From Magnetospirillum sp. UT-4 (lineage in GTDB: Bacteria; Pseudomonadota; Alphaproteobacteria; Rhodospirillales; Magnetospirillaceae): a stretch of 64,000 nucleotides of DNA. The number at the start of each line of letters is the position of its first letter. Positions within the stretch are counted from its first letter, which is position 1. The DNA lies in assembly GCF_902729435.1 (NCBI RefSeq), contig NZ_CACVCG010000057.1, positions 1 to 64,000 of the forward strand, in the 5' to 3' direction. Below are positions 45,625 through 54,832 of this stretch, piece by piece. The position numbers and the translations under genes were made by a program. Below the pieces are notes generated by a model, which saw only the letters and a list, made by a program, of their open reading frames with translations, searched no databases and was not told the origin of the DNA.

Positions 45625-46878
45625 TTAGACCACCTCGAGTTTGGGCAAGGGAACGATGAACCGGCCACCGACGTCGCGGAAGGCCGAGTTCTTGGCGATG
45701 ATGGAGGGCGCGAAGTTCCACGCCAGGACCAACAGGTAGTCGGGGCGGTGTTCGGCTATGGCGGCCGAGGACAGCACCGGGATGTGCAGGCCGGGCGTGT
45801 AGAGCCCCTGCTTGAGCGGGCTATCGTCGATGATGAAGTCGATGAAGTCGGCCCCCAGGCCGAAATGATGCATCAACGTGGTTGCCTTGGCCGGCGCGCC
45901 GAATCCCGCGATCCGCTTGCCCTCGGCCTTCAAGGCCAGCAGCAGTCCAGCCAGTTCGTTCTTCAGGTCGTTGATGTGCCCGGCAAAGGCGCGGTAGGTG
46001 TCGGCCCTCTCCAGGCCCATGGCCACCTCGACCGCCAGTGCCTCGGCCACCGAGGCCCCGACCGGCCGGTCGCCGCCCTTGAGCTGGGCCACCGCGCGCA
46101 GCGACCCCCCGTGCGAGGGCACCCGCATTGCCTCGATCAGCTCCAGCCCGTGCCGTTCCAGGAACCCGACGAGGGGGCGCACGGCATGATAGTCCAGATG
46201 TTCGTGGTAGATGGTGTCGAACAGTGTCTTTTCGATCACGTCGGCCAGGTAGGACACCTCGAACACGAACACGCCGGCGGGCGCGAGCAGGTCGCGCACC
46301 CCGTCGGCGACCCCGCCGAGATCGTCGATATGGGCGAAGACGTTGTTGGCGGTGACCACCGCCGCCGGTCCGCGCTCGGCGCGGATGGTGCTCGCCACGC
46401 CGGCGGTGAAGAAGCCGCAGCGGGTCTCGATCCCGGCTTCGGTGGCGCGGGCGGCGATCTCGCGCGCCGGGTCGATGCCCAGGACCCGGAATCCCGCCCG
46501 CCGGAAGAACGACAGCAATGTGCCGTCATTGGATCCGATGTCCACCACCAGGCCGCCGGGCTCGGGTCGGAAGCGGTCGATCACCTCGGCTGCGTAATCT
46601 TCGAAGTGCTTGACGAAAACCGGCGAGGTCCCAGAGACATAGACATAGTCCTCGAACAGCTCGCGGGGATCGACCACGTCGAGGAGCTGCAGGTGTCCGC
46701 AGCACTCGCAGTAGAAGACGTCGAGAGGAAAACTTTGCTGCGGCCGACCCTTCATGGCTTCGGTAACGAAGGCGTTGGCGGGCGGCGTCGGTTCGAGAGC
46801 GAACACCATCGACAACGCCTCGGAGCCGCACAGGCGGCAATCCGTGCGACGACGACAGGCGGCGTTGCCGGACACCAC
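45625..46878 (-). CDS. Zinc-ribbon SAM-dependent sugar C-methyltransferase
   Basis: 417 residues in three parts: N-terminal zinc-binding module (Cys14/Cys17 and Cys57/Cys60), a SAM-binding domain (about 80-260; VVDIGSNDGTLLSFFRRAGFRVLGIDPA, ANNVFAHIDDLGGVADGVRDLL, YHEHLDYHAVRPL), and a C-terminal domain (300-410; IAGFGAPAKATTLMHHFGL). This is the layout of NDP-hexose 3-C-methyltransferases such as TylC3 and relatives, which alkylate a 4-keto sugar at C-3. The His/Glu of YHEHLDY matches the active site of that family. It lies between the cupin gene (4 bp) and the UXS-like gene, suggesting a branched, C-methylated sugar. Confidence 0.9.
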   Translation of the reverse strand: MVSGNAACRRRTDCRLCGSEALSMVFALEPTPPANAFVTEAMKGRPQQSFPLDVFYCECCGHLQLLDVVDPRELFEDYVYVSGTSPVFVKHFEDYAAEVIDRFRPEPGGLVVDIGSNDGTLLSFFRRAGFRVLGIDPAREIAARATEAGIETRCGFFTAGVASTIRAERGPAAVVTANNVFAHIDDLGGVADGVRDLLAPAGVFVFEVSYLADVIEKTLFDTIYHEHLDYHAVRPLVGFLERHGLELIEAMRVPSHGGSLRAVAQLKGGDRPVGASVAEALAVEVAMGLERADTYRAFAGHINDLKNELAGLLLALKAEGKRIAGFGAPAKATTLMHHFGLGADFIDFIIDDSPLKQGLYTPGLHIPVLSSAAIAEHRPDYLLVLAWNFAPSIIAKNSAFRDVGGRFIVPLPKLEVV

Positions 46879-46882
46879 CGGC

Positions 46883-47314
46883 TCAGCCGACCGGGGGAAG
46901 GTGCGGAATACGCACCACGTCGGCCTCGTAGACCTCCTGCGAGCGGCTGTTGCGGCCGAAAGTCAAGAAGGTGGTGTCCTTGGTGAACACCATCGAATGA
47001 TCCACCATGGGACCGGTGAAGAACATCGTCCCGGGACCGATCACCGTCTTGACCGGCGCCTGATCGCTGCCGGTCGGGCGTTCCCAGTACTCGATCTCAC
47101 CGTCCAGAACATAGCAGTAGTGCCAGTCGGTCTGGTGATAATGGTTGGCCCGCACGGTGCCCTTCTTCGAACTGATCAGGACACAGGACTCCATGGGGAC
47201 ATCGACCAGTGGCTGGATCGATCCGCGCTCATCGACGAAGGGCTTTTCCAGCGGCACGACGACAGTCTTTGGCCATTCGGCCCTCTCTTCCGCCGTTACG
47301 GGTCGTATCTTCAT
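46883..47314 (-). CDS. Cupin, sugar 3,5-epimerase-like or WxcM-like
   Basis: 143 residues, single jelly-roll. RGSIQPLVDVPMESCVLISSKKGTVRANHYHQTDWHYCYVLDGEIEYW contains the metal/substrate His pattern HYHQTDWHY, and the end carries FTGPMVDHSMVF. It is shorter than RmlC (about 180) and lacks an RmlC signature, so a small sugar isomerase/epimerase of the FdtA/WxcM group, or a simple regulatory cupin, are both possible. ATG 47314 overlaps the stop of the glycosyltransferase gene (TGATG), so a GTG 3 bp upstream is less likely. Confidence 0.8.
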   Translation of the reverse strand: MKIRPVTAEERAEWPKTVVVPLEKPFVDERGSIQPLVDVPMESCVLISSKKGTVRANHYHQTDWHYCYVLDGEIEYWERPTGSDQAPVKTVIGPGTMFFTGPMVDHSMVFTKDTTFLTFGRNSRSQEVYEADVVRIPHLPPVG

Positions 47315-48369
47315 CACTCGTGTCTCGATGTCGTTGGAAAGGCCGCGTGTGGCGTTCTTTTATCCTGCCCCTCGGGTGGCGGCAAGTGCCTTGCGTCGCC
47401 GGCCGAATGGCGCTTCACCGCCAGAATGAAGGCCTCGTGGTCGCGCAAGGGAATGAACGGGCGCTGGGTCCGGGCGTTGAGGACCAGGAACAGCAGCAGC
47501 AGCCCCGACAGCAGGGCCTGCACCAGGAACCCGGCCACCAGCGCGGCGATCTGCGACGTCCAGCCGAGCAGCGGGATGTCGGTGAACAGCTTCTCGAACA
47601 GCACCTGACCCAGGTACAGGGTGGCGAAGGCACCCAGCGACAGGGTCGCCAACACCACCCGCACCGCCACGGTCTCGGCGTGGACCGCCAGCCCGGACAA
47701 TCCGTGGACCACCAGATTGACGATGTTCATGCTGCTGCGGCCGAGAACCCGCTTACCGCGGGCGGCGCCGATGCTGGTATAGGGCAGGCGCGCCTTCATC
47801 ACTCCGGCCGGGAAGTGCAGACCGATCTCCCAAACCCCGGCCAGGCGCGGCATCAGGGCGCCGGGCACCACCGAAAAGTTGCCGATGGCGATGGGCATGC
47901 CAGTGAGCAGCTTATACAGCCGCTTGTAGGCGCCGTAGAGAAACTTGAACATCAAGCCGTCGTGGCGCTGGGTCCGCGCCGCGAAGGCGATCTTGCGCCC
48001 GCCGGCCTCGCGGGCGGCGTCCAGAAGGTCGGGAATGACCTCGGGCCGGTCCTCGTGGTCACAGTCCATCACGACCACCCAGTCGTCGCCGCAATGGACG
48101 GCAACCCAGCCGACCGCCACCGACAGCGCCCGCTGGTTGCCGAGATTGCGTACCAGGGTGAGCACCTCCAACGAGCGGATGACCCGCAAGTCCAGCCCGA
48201 CCATCAAGTCGTCGGGCGGTGGCTCGGACGAGCCATCGTCCACCACCACCACCCGCACCGCGGCGGCGCGGTCGGCCAGCGCCGAATCCAGCAGCGGCAG
48301 CAGCGCCCGCAGCGACGGCCAGTCGTTGTACGATGCGGTAAGAACGGTCACGGTGGGAAGTGCGGTCAT
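47314..48369 (-). CDS. Membrane-anchored family 2 glycosyltransferase (polyprenyl-phosphate type)
   Basis: 351 residues. GT2 domain (1-215): PTVTVLTASYNDWPSLRALLPLL, VRVVVVDDGSSEPPPDDL, GDDWVVVMDCDHEDRPEVIPDLL (DCDHED as metal site). Two long C-terminal membrane segments (about 240-265 and 272-310), then a charged tail. Typical of enzymes that charge undecaprenyl phosphate. Two ATGs (48372, 48369) overlap the stop of the preceding gene; 48369 has better spacing from GGAAGG. It probably supplies the sugar used by the membrane transferase at 48369-49868. Confidence 0.87.
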   Translation of the reverse strand: MTALPTVTVLTASYNDWPSLRALLPLLDSALADRAAAVRVVVVDDGSSEPPPDDLMVGLDLRVIRSLEVLTLVRNLGNQRALSVAVGWVAVHCGDDWVVVMDCDHEDRPEVIPDLLDAAREAGGRKIAFAARTQRHDGLMFKFLYGAYKRLYKLLTGMPIAIGNFSVVPGALMPRLAGVWEIGLHFPAGVMKARLPYTSIGAARGKRVLGRSSMNIVNLVVHGLSGLAVHAETVAVRVVLATLSLGAFATLYLGQVLFEKLFTDIPLLGWTSQIAALVAGFLVQALLSGLLLLFLVLNARTQRPFIPLRDHEAFILAVKRHSAGDARHLPPPEGQDKRTPHAAFPTTSRHE

Positions 48370-49868
48370 CATCCTTCCTGGCGGCGCGAGAAAACGGCCA
48401 ACGGCCCACACTCGGCAGTCTGCCGGTAATGTTCAAGAATTTCCGCACCGTCGATGCGGATAGTGGCGGGATCGGCGATCAGTGTGGCGAAATATCCCGA
48501 CCCGATCAGCCCGCCGACGCCGCCGCCCTCCATCGCCACCCCCGCGGCTCGGTCGAGAGGATAATTCCAGTGCAGCACGAAAGCCGGCTCGGACGGGACG
48601 AGCCAGGGCAGCGCCAGGGCCGGGCTGGTGACGTAGACCGGCCCCGGACGGGTGCCGATGCACCTGGCGGCGGCGACGGCGTTGTCGTGGAACGACCGCA
48701 TCGAGACGTTGCCGGCAAGGCCGGCCAGGACCGCCGTGACCGCCGCACCGGTCCCCAGCCAGCCGAGACCGACCGTCCAGGCCACCTGCGGCGGAAGATC
48801 CCTGACATGGGCCAGCGCCGCCCAGACGAACAAAGCGAGATGGAACGAGGTGGTGAAGAAATAGTTCTCCGCCGCTCCCAGCTTGGCGCTGGCGACGCCC
48901 GCCATGACCGCCGACACGCCGATCCCCAGCGCCGGAAGCAGCAACTCCGGATGGCGCCCGATCCGGCGCCCGAGGATTGCCGCCGCCGCCGCGGCCCCGG
49001 CCAGGAGCGGCAGACATTTCACCGCGAAATTGGCCATGTTGCGCACCGCCGTGGCCGGATCCAGGATCACCTGGCTGCCGCCAAAGAAGACCATGCGGAC
49101 ATAGTCGGGCGGCCCCACGGCGATGGTGGCGCCCCACGCCGACACCATGGCGGCGGTGAGCAGGAACACCCCGGTCCAATCGCGGCGCGACAGCAGGAAC
49201 AGCCCTACGGCCCCGGTTGAATAGACGAAGACCTGCTTCATGCCCCAGGCGCAATAGGCAAGCACCGCGAAGGCCAGCACCGCGCGGCGGGGCATCCTGC
49301 CGTACAGGTGCAGGAACACCAGCACCGAGGCGGCGTCGAAGGTCAACGCCCAAATGTCGGGCGCGGTGGCGATCGCCCAGAACCCCATCAATGGTCCCAG
49401 AAAGACCAGGACGAAGCCGGCGGCGCCAAGTGCCGCCGTGGCCGGCCGCGAGTGCGGTGCGACGCGACTGGCCAGCGCCCACGACAGCCCCAGCCCGCCC
49501 AGCGCCCCGGCCAGGGTGAACAGCTTGCACACCGCCGGAATCCAGGCGTCGCCCAGTCCCAGCAGGCCCAGCACCGTCCGCGCGAAACCGCCGTAAAGGG
49601 TATAGTAGATCCAGTTGTAATAGCTTCCCGCGAACGGGATGCGGGTCTGGTCGATGTAGACCGGTCGCCCGTGCACCGCCTTCCAGACGGCGAACAGCGA
49701 TTCGAATTCGGCGCCACTGGTCAGCGCCTGGGGCGGCTCTGGGGTGGCGAAGACGAACCAGGCGCGGGCCGCCATCAGCACCACGCACGCCACCGACGCG
49801 GCGATACCGGCAACGAGTGCGAACCGCACCGCCGCGGTGGATTGGGTTCGAGCGTCGGCTTTGATCAT
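48369..49868 (-). CDS. Multi-pass membrane protein, GT-C transferase-like
   Basis: 499 residues with about 10-11 membrane segments. The first periplasmic loop is EPPQALTSGAEFESLFAVWKAVHGRPVYIDQTRIPFAGSYYNWIYYTLYGGF, the position where GT-C enzymes hold their catalytic acid, here around the Glu-Phe-Glu stretch. A soluble C-terminal domain follows residue ~400. It also resembles PMT-like DUF proteins with no known reaction. It is in an operon with the GT2 gene downstream and asnB upstream (1 bp gap). Call is by topology. Confidence 0.72.
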   Translation of the reverse strand: MIKADARTQSTAAVRFALVAGIAASVACVVLMAARAWFVFATPEPPQALTSGAEFESLFAVWKAVHGRPVYIDQTRIPFAGSYYNWIYYTLYGGFARTVLGLLGLGDAWIPAVCKLFTLAGALGGLGLSWALASRVAPHSRPATAALGAAGFVLVFLGPLMGFWAIATAPDIWALTFDAASVLVFLHLYGRMPRRAVLAFAVLAYCAWGMKQVFVYSTGAVGLFLLSRRDWTGVFLLTAAMVSAWGATIAVGPPDYVRMVFFGGSQVILDPATAVRNMANFAVKCLPLLAGAAAAAAILGRRIGRHPELLLPALGIGVSAVMAGVASAKLGAAENYFFTTSFHLALFVWAALAHVRDLPPQVAWTVGLGWLGTGAAVTAVLAGLAGNVSMRSFHDNAVAAARCIGTRPGPVYVTSPALALPWLVPSEPAFVLHWNYPLDRAAGVAMEGGGVGGLIGSGYFATLIADPATIRIDGAEILEHYRQTAECGPLAVFSRRQEG

Positions 49869-49869
49869 A

Positions 49870-51621
49870 TCACGGTGCGGGTGGCGACGGCGGGCTACCG
49901 TAAACCCGGCACGCCCAGCCGCGCAAGGACGACTCGCCCAGCCATTGGGCGACGGGGACGAAGAACCCCGTCTTGGCGCGCCCCAGCACCGCCGCCGGCA
50001 GGGCCGGGCGGGCCGAGGCGGCCATGTCCCGCTTGCCCGGCAGGGGGGTCATGGCCAGCACGGCCCGCAGCACCTCGACGTCCACCAGCGGCACCCGGAT
50101 CTCCAGGGAATGGGCCATGCCGGCCCAGTCGGAATCGCGCAGCAACTGGTTACGCATGTAGAACGACATTTCCAGGGCCGAGACCTTCAGCCGCGGCGCG
50201 GCGATGCCCGCCACCGCGCCGTTCAGGGCCAGACGCGGCGCCAGCGCCCGCCAGCCGGCGCGGGCCATGTCGGGGTCCATCACCTGCGGCAGCTCCCATG
50301 GCATGAACAGACCGCGCCGCAGCAGATAGGCGTCGCCGTAGCGGGTGCCCAATTCCAGGATGCTTGCCGCCTTGGGGGGCGCGAACCGGGCGATCCACGG
50401 CGCCGAAACGACGCGGGCCAGCTTCCCCAGCCCGGGCAGCAGGCGCAGCGGCGCCAGCGCCGACACCATGCGCGGGATGTCCTGGAATGAATTGTAGCCG
50501 GCGAACAGCTCGTCGCCGCCCAGGCCGGAGAGCGCCACCTTCAGCCCGGCGGCGCGGGTGGCGCGGGCGACGAACCAGGTGTTGACCCCGTCCACCGAGG
50601 GCTGGTCCATGTCGGCCAGGATGCGATCCCGGCAGGCGGCGAAATCGGCGGCGGTGACGCGGGCGGTGGTGTGATCGGTGTCATAGTGCCGCGCCACCGC
50701 CTCGGCCAGCGGCACCTCGTCCTTGGCCGTGCCGGCGAATTCGTCGAAGCCCAGGGTCAGGGTGCGCACCCGGCCGCCGGCGCATTCGCTGGCCAGGGCG
50801 GCCAGGGTGGTGGAATCCAGCCCGGCCGACAGGAACACCCCCACCGGCACGTCGGCCTCCAGGTGGTGGTTCATGCTGTCCAGCAGCACCGCGCGCAAGC
50901 CGGGCGCCGGGCCGCCGCGCGGGTTGGCCAACTCGGCCCCGAGGTCGAAGAAGCGGCCTTCGGCCACATCGCCGCCGGCCCCCGCCCACAGCCAGGACCC
51001 GGCCGGCAGGGCGCGGATATGGCGATACAGGGTGTGCGGCTCGGGCACGTGGCCCCACAGGAAGAAGCCGGCATGGCCGGCCGGGTCGGGTTCGCTGTCG
51101 ATGCCGCCGCCGGCCAGCAGCGCCTTGACCTGGCTGGCGGCGCGCAGGGTCTTGCCGTCATCGGCGACGTAGAGCGGCTTGATCCCCAGCTGGTCGCGGG
51201 CCAGCAGCATCCCCTGGCGGTCCTCGTCCCACAGGGCGAAGGCGAACATGCCGCGCAACAGGGGCAGCATGTCGCGCCCGTGGCGGCGATAGAGGGCCAG
51301 GATCACCTCGGTGTCGCTGCCCGAGCGGAAGGCCACGCCCTCGGCTTCCAGCCCGGCGCGCAGGGCGCGGTAATTGTAGATCTCGCCGTTGAACACGATG
51401 CGCAGGCGGCCGCAGGACGATGCCATGGGCTGGGCGCCGGACTCCGACAGCTCGATGATGGCGAGGCGGCGATGGGCCAGCCCGACCCGGCCCTCCGGCG
51501 CCAGCCACAGCCCGGCGCCGTCGGGTCCGCGCGCGACCATGGCGTCGCGGCTGCGGGTCAGGGCGGCGGCGTCCACCGGCGGGGCCATGGGGCGGGCGAG
51601 AACGGCGGCAAGGCCGCACAT
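49870..51621 (-). CDS. Asparagine synthase-like amidotransferase (second copy)
   Basis: 583 residues. Cys2 glutaminase (MCGLAAVLARP), RGPDGAGLWLAPEG, FNGEIYNYRALRAGLEAEG, GIKPLYV; synthetase domain with FLSAGLDSTTLAALASECAGG (usual SGG is SAG) and LSGLGGDELFAGYNSF. Clearly paralogous to the first copy at 41058. Two such genes in one glycan locus point to sugar amidation. Start ATG 51621 from MCGLAA, since the Cys must follow the initiator Met for activity. It heads a minus-strand operon that runs down to 41058. Confidence 0.9.
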   Translation of the reverse strand: MCGLAAVLARPMAPPVDAAALTRSRDAMVARGPDGAGLWLAPEGRVGLAHRRLAIIELSESGAQPMASSCGRLRIVFNGEIYNYRALRAGLEAEGVAFRSGSDTEVILALYRRHGRDMLPLLRGMFAFALWDEDRQGMLLARDQLGIKPLYVADDGKTLRAASQVKALLAGGGIDSEPDPAGHAGFFLWGHVPEPHTLYRHIRALPAGSWLWAGAGGDVAEGRFFDLGAELANPRGGPAPGLRAVLLDSMNHHLEADVPVGVFLSAGLDSTTLAALASECAGGRVRTLTLGFDEFAGTAKDEVPLAEAVARHYDTDHTTARVTAADFAACRDRILADMDQPSVDGVNTWFVARATRAAGLKVALSGLGGDELFAGYNSFQDIPRMVSALAPLRLLPGLGKLARVVSAPWIARFAPPKAASILELGTRYGDAYLLRRGLFMPWELPQVMDPDMARAGWRALAPRLALNGAVAGIAAPRLKVSALEMSFYMRNQLLRDSDWAGMAHSLEIRVPLVDVEVLRAVLAMTPLPGKRDMAASARPALPAAVLGRAKTGFFVPVAQWLGESSLRGWACRVYGSPPSPPAP

Positions 51622-51653
51622 GATTGGGCTTTCCCGTTGGCGGTAGATGACCG

Positions 51654-51683
51654 TATATAGCCCGTGGTCGTGCCGAGGGGCAA
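51654..51683 (-). promoter_or_regulatory. Possible promoter of the second asnB operon
   Basis: TTGCCC (51678-51683) and TATATA (51654-51659) on the minus strand, spacer 18 bp, each 4 of 6 to consensus. The start site would be about 26 bp before the ATG. No equally good signal is seen for the divergent gene at 51690. Confidence 0.35.
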
Positions 51684-51689
51684 ATTCCA

Positions 51690-53843
51690 ATGAAACAGGT
51701 CATCCAGAGCGCCCGCACCGGCAAGCTCGCGTTGAAAGAGGTGCCCGAGCCGCGCGTGAAGTCCGGCTGCGTCCTGGTGCGCACCCGCGCCTCGCTGATT
51801 TCCGCCGGCACCGAGCGGATGGTCATCGATTTCGCCAAGAAAAGCCTGGCCGGCAAGGCCAAGGAACGCCCCGACCTGGTGCGCAAGGTGCTGGACAAGG
51901 CCAAGCGCGACGGGGTGCTCTCCACCTTCAAGGCGGTGATGGCGCGCCTGGACGAGCCGCTGCCGCTGGGCTATTCCGCCGCCGGCGAGGTGGTGGCGGT
52001 GGGCGCCGGAATCGAGGGCCTGTTCCAGGTCGGCCAGCGCGTCGCCATGGCCGGGGCCGGGCTGGCCAACCACGCCGAACTCAACGTGGTGCCGCGCAAT
52101 CTGGTCGCCGCCATCCCCGACGACGTCCCCTATGACCAGGCCTGCTTCGGCACCTTGGGCGCCATCGCCCTGGCCGGGGTCCGCAACACCCGCGTCCAGC
52201 TGGGCGACGTGGTGGTGGTCCTCGGTGTCGGTCTGGTCGGGCAGATGGCGGTGCAGCTGCTGAGCGTCGCCGGTGCCCGCGTCGTCGCCGTCGATGTCAA
52301 CCCGGAACGACTGGCCCTGGCCGCCCGATCCGGCGCCGAGCTGACCTGGCGCCTGGGCGAAGCCGGCCTGGCGGAAGCGGTGTTCGCCCTGTCCGGCGGC
52401 CTGGGCGCCGATTCGGTGCTGGTGGCCGCCGCCACCGAGTCCTCGGAGCCGCTGGAGACCGCCGCCGCTTTGGCGCGCGACCGCGCCCGTATCGTGCTGG
52501 TGGGCAAGACCGGCACCGAGTTCTCCTACGCCGCCTTCATGAAGAAGGAACTGGAGCTGGTGGTGTCGCGCTCCTACGGCCCGGGCCGCTATGACGAGGA
52601 TTTCGAGGGCCGCGGCCTGAAATACCCGGCCGGCTGGGTGCGCTGGACCGAGACCGAGAACCTGCGCGAATGCGTGCGGCTGATGAGCCCGTCCCTGGCC
52701 CATCGGCTGGATGTGGGCGCCCTGATCACCCACCGCTTCGCCTTCGACGCCGCCGAGACCGCCTATACCCTGGTCACCGAGGGCCATGAGCCGTCGCTGG
52801 GGGTGGTGCTGACCTATGCCGAATTCGCGCCGGCCCCGCCCCGCCCGGTCTTCGCCGCGCCCAAGGTGGCGCCCGGGACCTGCGGCCTGGGGGTCATCGG
52901 CGCCGGCAATTTCGCCCGCACCGTTCTGCTGCCGGAACTGAAGCGGGTCCCGGGCGTCGAGTTCCGCGCCATCTGCACCACCCGTGGCCAGACCGCCGAG
53001 CACGCGCAAGGGGCCTTCGCCTTCGCCCGGGCCACCACCAGCGTCGACGAGCTGCTGGCCGATCCCTCGGTCAACGCGGTGCTGGTGGCCACTCGCCATT
53101 CCAACCACGCCGAGCTGACCGCCCGCTGCCTCGAAGCCGGCAAGGCGGTGATCGTGGAAAAACCGCTGGCCCTGGACCGCGACCAGCTCAACCGGGTGAT
53201 CCGGGCGCGCGAGGGCTCGGCCGGGTTCTTCACCATCGGCTTCAACCGCCGCTTCGCCCCCATGAGCCTCAAGGCCCGCGACCACCTCGCCCGCCATGCG
53301 GGGCCGAAGATGCTGGTGCTGCGGGTCAATGCCGGGGCGCTGCCCCCCGAAAGCTGGGTCAATGCCGCCGAGGAAGGGGGCGGGCGCATCCTGGGCGAGG
53401 TCTGCCACTTCGTCGATCTCGCCCGCATGCTTGTCGGCGGTCCCATCGCCTCCGTCCAGGCCGACGCCGCGGCGGTCAGCCATGGCGGCTGCGATGATCT
53501 CACCGTGACGCTGTCCTTCACCGATGGCAGCCTCGCCACCATCGTCTACACGGCGCTGGGCGATACCTCGTACTCCAAGGAACGCTTCGAGTGTTTCGCC
53601 GGCGGAACGGTCATCACCATCGACAATTTCCTGACCCTGACGGTGGCCCAGGGCGGAAAGTCCAAGGTCGAGAAGGCGCTGGGCCAGGACAAGGGCCACC
53701 GCGCCGAGCTGGAGGCCTTCGTCGCCGCCGTCAAGGGCGGGCCGCTTCCGGCCGACGAGGCGGAGCTGGTGGAAACCAGCCTGGCCACCATCGCCGTGCT
53801 CGACTCCTTGCGCGACGGCCGCCGCGTCAGCCTGGACGGCTGA
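51690..53843 (+). CDS. Fusion of alcohol dehydrogenase-like and Gfo/Idh/MocA oxidoreductase domains
   Basis: 717 residues. First half (1-380): zinc-type alcohol dehydrogenase fold with GYSAAGEVVAVG, ACFGTLGAIALAGVRNTRVQLGDVVVVLGVGLVGQMAVQLL (Rossmann GxGxxG) and VLVAAATESSEPLETAAALA. Second half (390-717): GLGVIGAGNFARTVLLPELKRV, NAVLVATRHSNHAELTARCLEAGKAVIVEKPLAL (EKP motif), and GEVCHFVDLARMLVGG with its His. Two-domain proteins of this kind recur in surface polysaccharide loci beside asnB and heparinase-like genes; their substrate is unknown, probably a sugar nucleotide or lipid-linked sugar. Divergent from the second asnB gene (68 bp). Confidence 0.87.
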   Translation: MKQVIQSARTGKLALKEVPEPRVKSGCVLVRTRASLISAGTERMVIDFAKKSLAGKAKERPDLVRKVLDKAKRDGVLSTFKAVMARLDEPLPLGYSAAGEVVAVGAGIEGLFQVGQRVAMAGAGLANHAELNVVPRNLVAAIPDDVPYDQACFGTLGAIALAGVRNTRVQLGDVVVVLGVGLVGQMAVQLLSVAGARVVAVDVNPERLALAARSGAELTWRLGEAGLAEAVFALSGGLGADSVLVAAATESSEPLETAAALARDRARIVLVGKTGTEFSYAAFMKKELELVVSRSYGPGRYDEDFEGRGLKYPAGWVRWTETENLRECVRLMSPSLAHRLDVGALITHRFAFDAAETAYTLVTEGHEPSLGVVLTYAEFAPAPPRPVFAAPKVAPGTCGLGVIGAGNFARTVLLPELKRVPGVEFRAICTTRGQTAEHAQGAFAFARATTSVDELLADPSVNAVLVATRHSNHAELTARCLEAGKAVIVEKPLALDRDQLNRVIRAREGSAGFFTIGFNRRFAPMSLKARDHLARHAGPKMLVLRVNAGALPPESWVNAAEEGGGRILGEVCHFVDLARMLVGGPIASVQADAAAVSHGGCDDLTVTLSFTDGSLATIVYTALGDTSYSKERFECFAGGTVITIDNFLTLTVAQGGKSKVEKALGQDKGHRAELEAFVAAVKGGPLPADEAELVETSLATIAVLDSLRDGRRVSLDG

Positions 53844-53845
53844 CC

Positions 53846-54832
53846 GTGATCGACGGCGCCGTCGCCCATGGCCTGCCGCTGGCGGTGGCCGCCGGCGCCC
53901 TGACGGTGCTGGCCACCCGCCGCGTGCTGGCCTGGCTGCACGCCCGCCAGATCCTCGACCATCCCAACGAACGCTCCAGCCACGCCCTTCCCACCCCGCG
54001 CGGCGGTGGGCTGGCGACCACGCCGGTGATGGCGGCGCTGGTGCTGGCCGCCGGCTGGGGCACGCCGCTGATGGTGCTGGGCCTGGGCGCGCTGGCCCTG
54101 CTGGGCATTTCCTGGTGGGACGACCGCGTTGGGCTGGCGCCGCTGCCGCGCCTGCTGTCCCACGCCGTCGCCGTGGCGGTCGGGCTGGCCCTGCTGCCGG
54201 GCGACGCGTTGGTGCTGGGCGGGGCGGTGCCGGTCTGGGCCGACCGGCTGCTGGCCGGGCTGGCGTGGCTGTGGTTCGTCAACCTCTACAATTTCATGGA
54301 CGGCATCGACGGCATCACCGGCGTGGAGACCGTGTCGCTGGGGCTCGGCATCGCCCTGGTCGCGGGATCGCCGCTGGCGCCGCCTTCCCTGGTGGTGGCG
54401 GCGGTGGGCGGCGCCTTCCTGCTTTTCAACTGGCATCCGGCCAAACTGTTCCTGGGTGATTCCGGCAGCGTACCGTTCGGCTACGTGCTGGGCGGGCTGC
54501 TGCTGCAGCTGGCCTTGTCCGGCCATCTGGCCGCCGCCTTGATCCTGCCCGCCTATTACGTCGCCGATGCCACCATCACCATCAGCCGCCGCGCCCTGGC
54601 CGGCGAAAAGGTGTGGCAGGCCCACAGGAAGCATTTCTACCAGCGCGCCGTGCAGGGCGGCAAACGCCACGACCAGGTGGCCGGGCTGGTGGCCAGCGGC
54701 AATGCCCTGCTGATCGCCTGCGCGCTGCTGGCGTCGTCGGGGCGGACGTGGGAGGGCGTCGCCGGAGCCCTGCTGGTCACCGCCGCCATGCTGGCGGTGA
54801 TGCAGGTTTGGTCGCGCCGGAGGCCGGCATGA
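53846..54832 (+). CDS. Polyprenyl-phosphate GlcNAc/FucNAc-1-phosphate transferase (WecA/WbpL-like)
   Basis: 328 residues, about 9-10 membrane segments. Starts a glycan chain on undecaprenyl phosphate. Family motifs: HPNERSSHALPTPRGGG, GISWWDDRVGL (DD pair), NLYNFMDGIDGITG, FNWHPAKLFLGDSGSVPFGY, and a C-terminal His-rich loop AHRKHFYQR. GTG 53846 starts 2 bp after the fusion gene's stop. It pairs with the WbpV-like reductase gene that overlaps its end (ATGA), as in WbpL/WbpV systems where the first sugar is a 2-acetamido-2,6-dideoxyhexose (FucNAc or QuiNAc). Confidence 0.92.
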   Translation: MIDGAVAHGLPLAVAAGALTVLATRRVLAWLHARQILDHPNERSSHALPTPRGGGLATTPVMAALVLAAGWGTPLMVLGLGALALLGISWWDDRVGLAPLPRLLSHAVAVAVGLALLPGDALVLGGAVPVWADRLLAGLAWLWFVNLYNFMDGIDGITGVETVSLGLGIALVAGSPLAPPSLVVAAVGGAFLLFNWHPAKLFLGDSGSVPFGYVLGGLLLQLALSGHLAAALILPAYYVADATITISRRALAGEKVWQAHRKHFYQRAVQGGKRHDQVAGLVASGNALLIACALLASSGRTWEGVAGALLVTAAMLAVMQVWSRRRPA

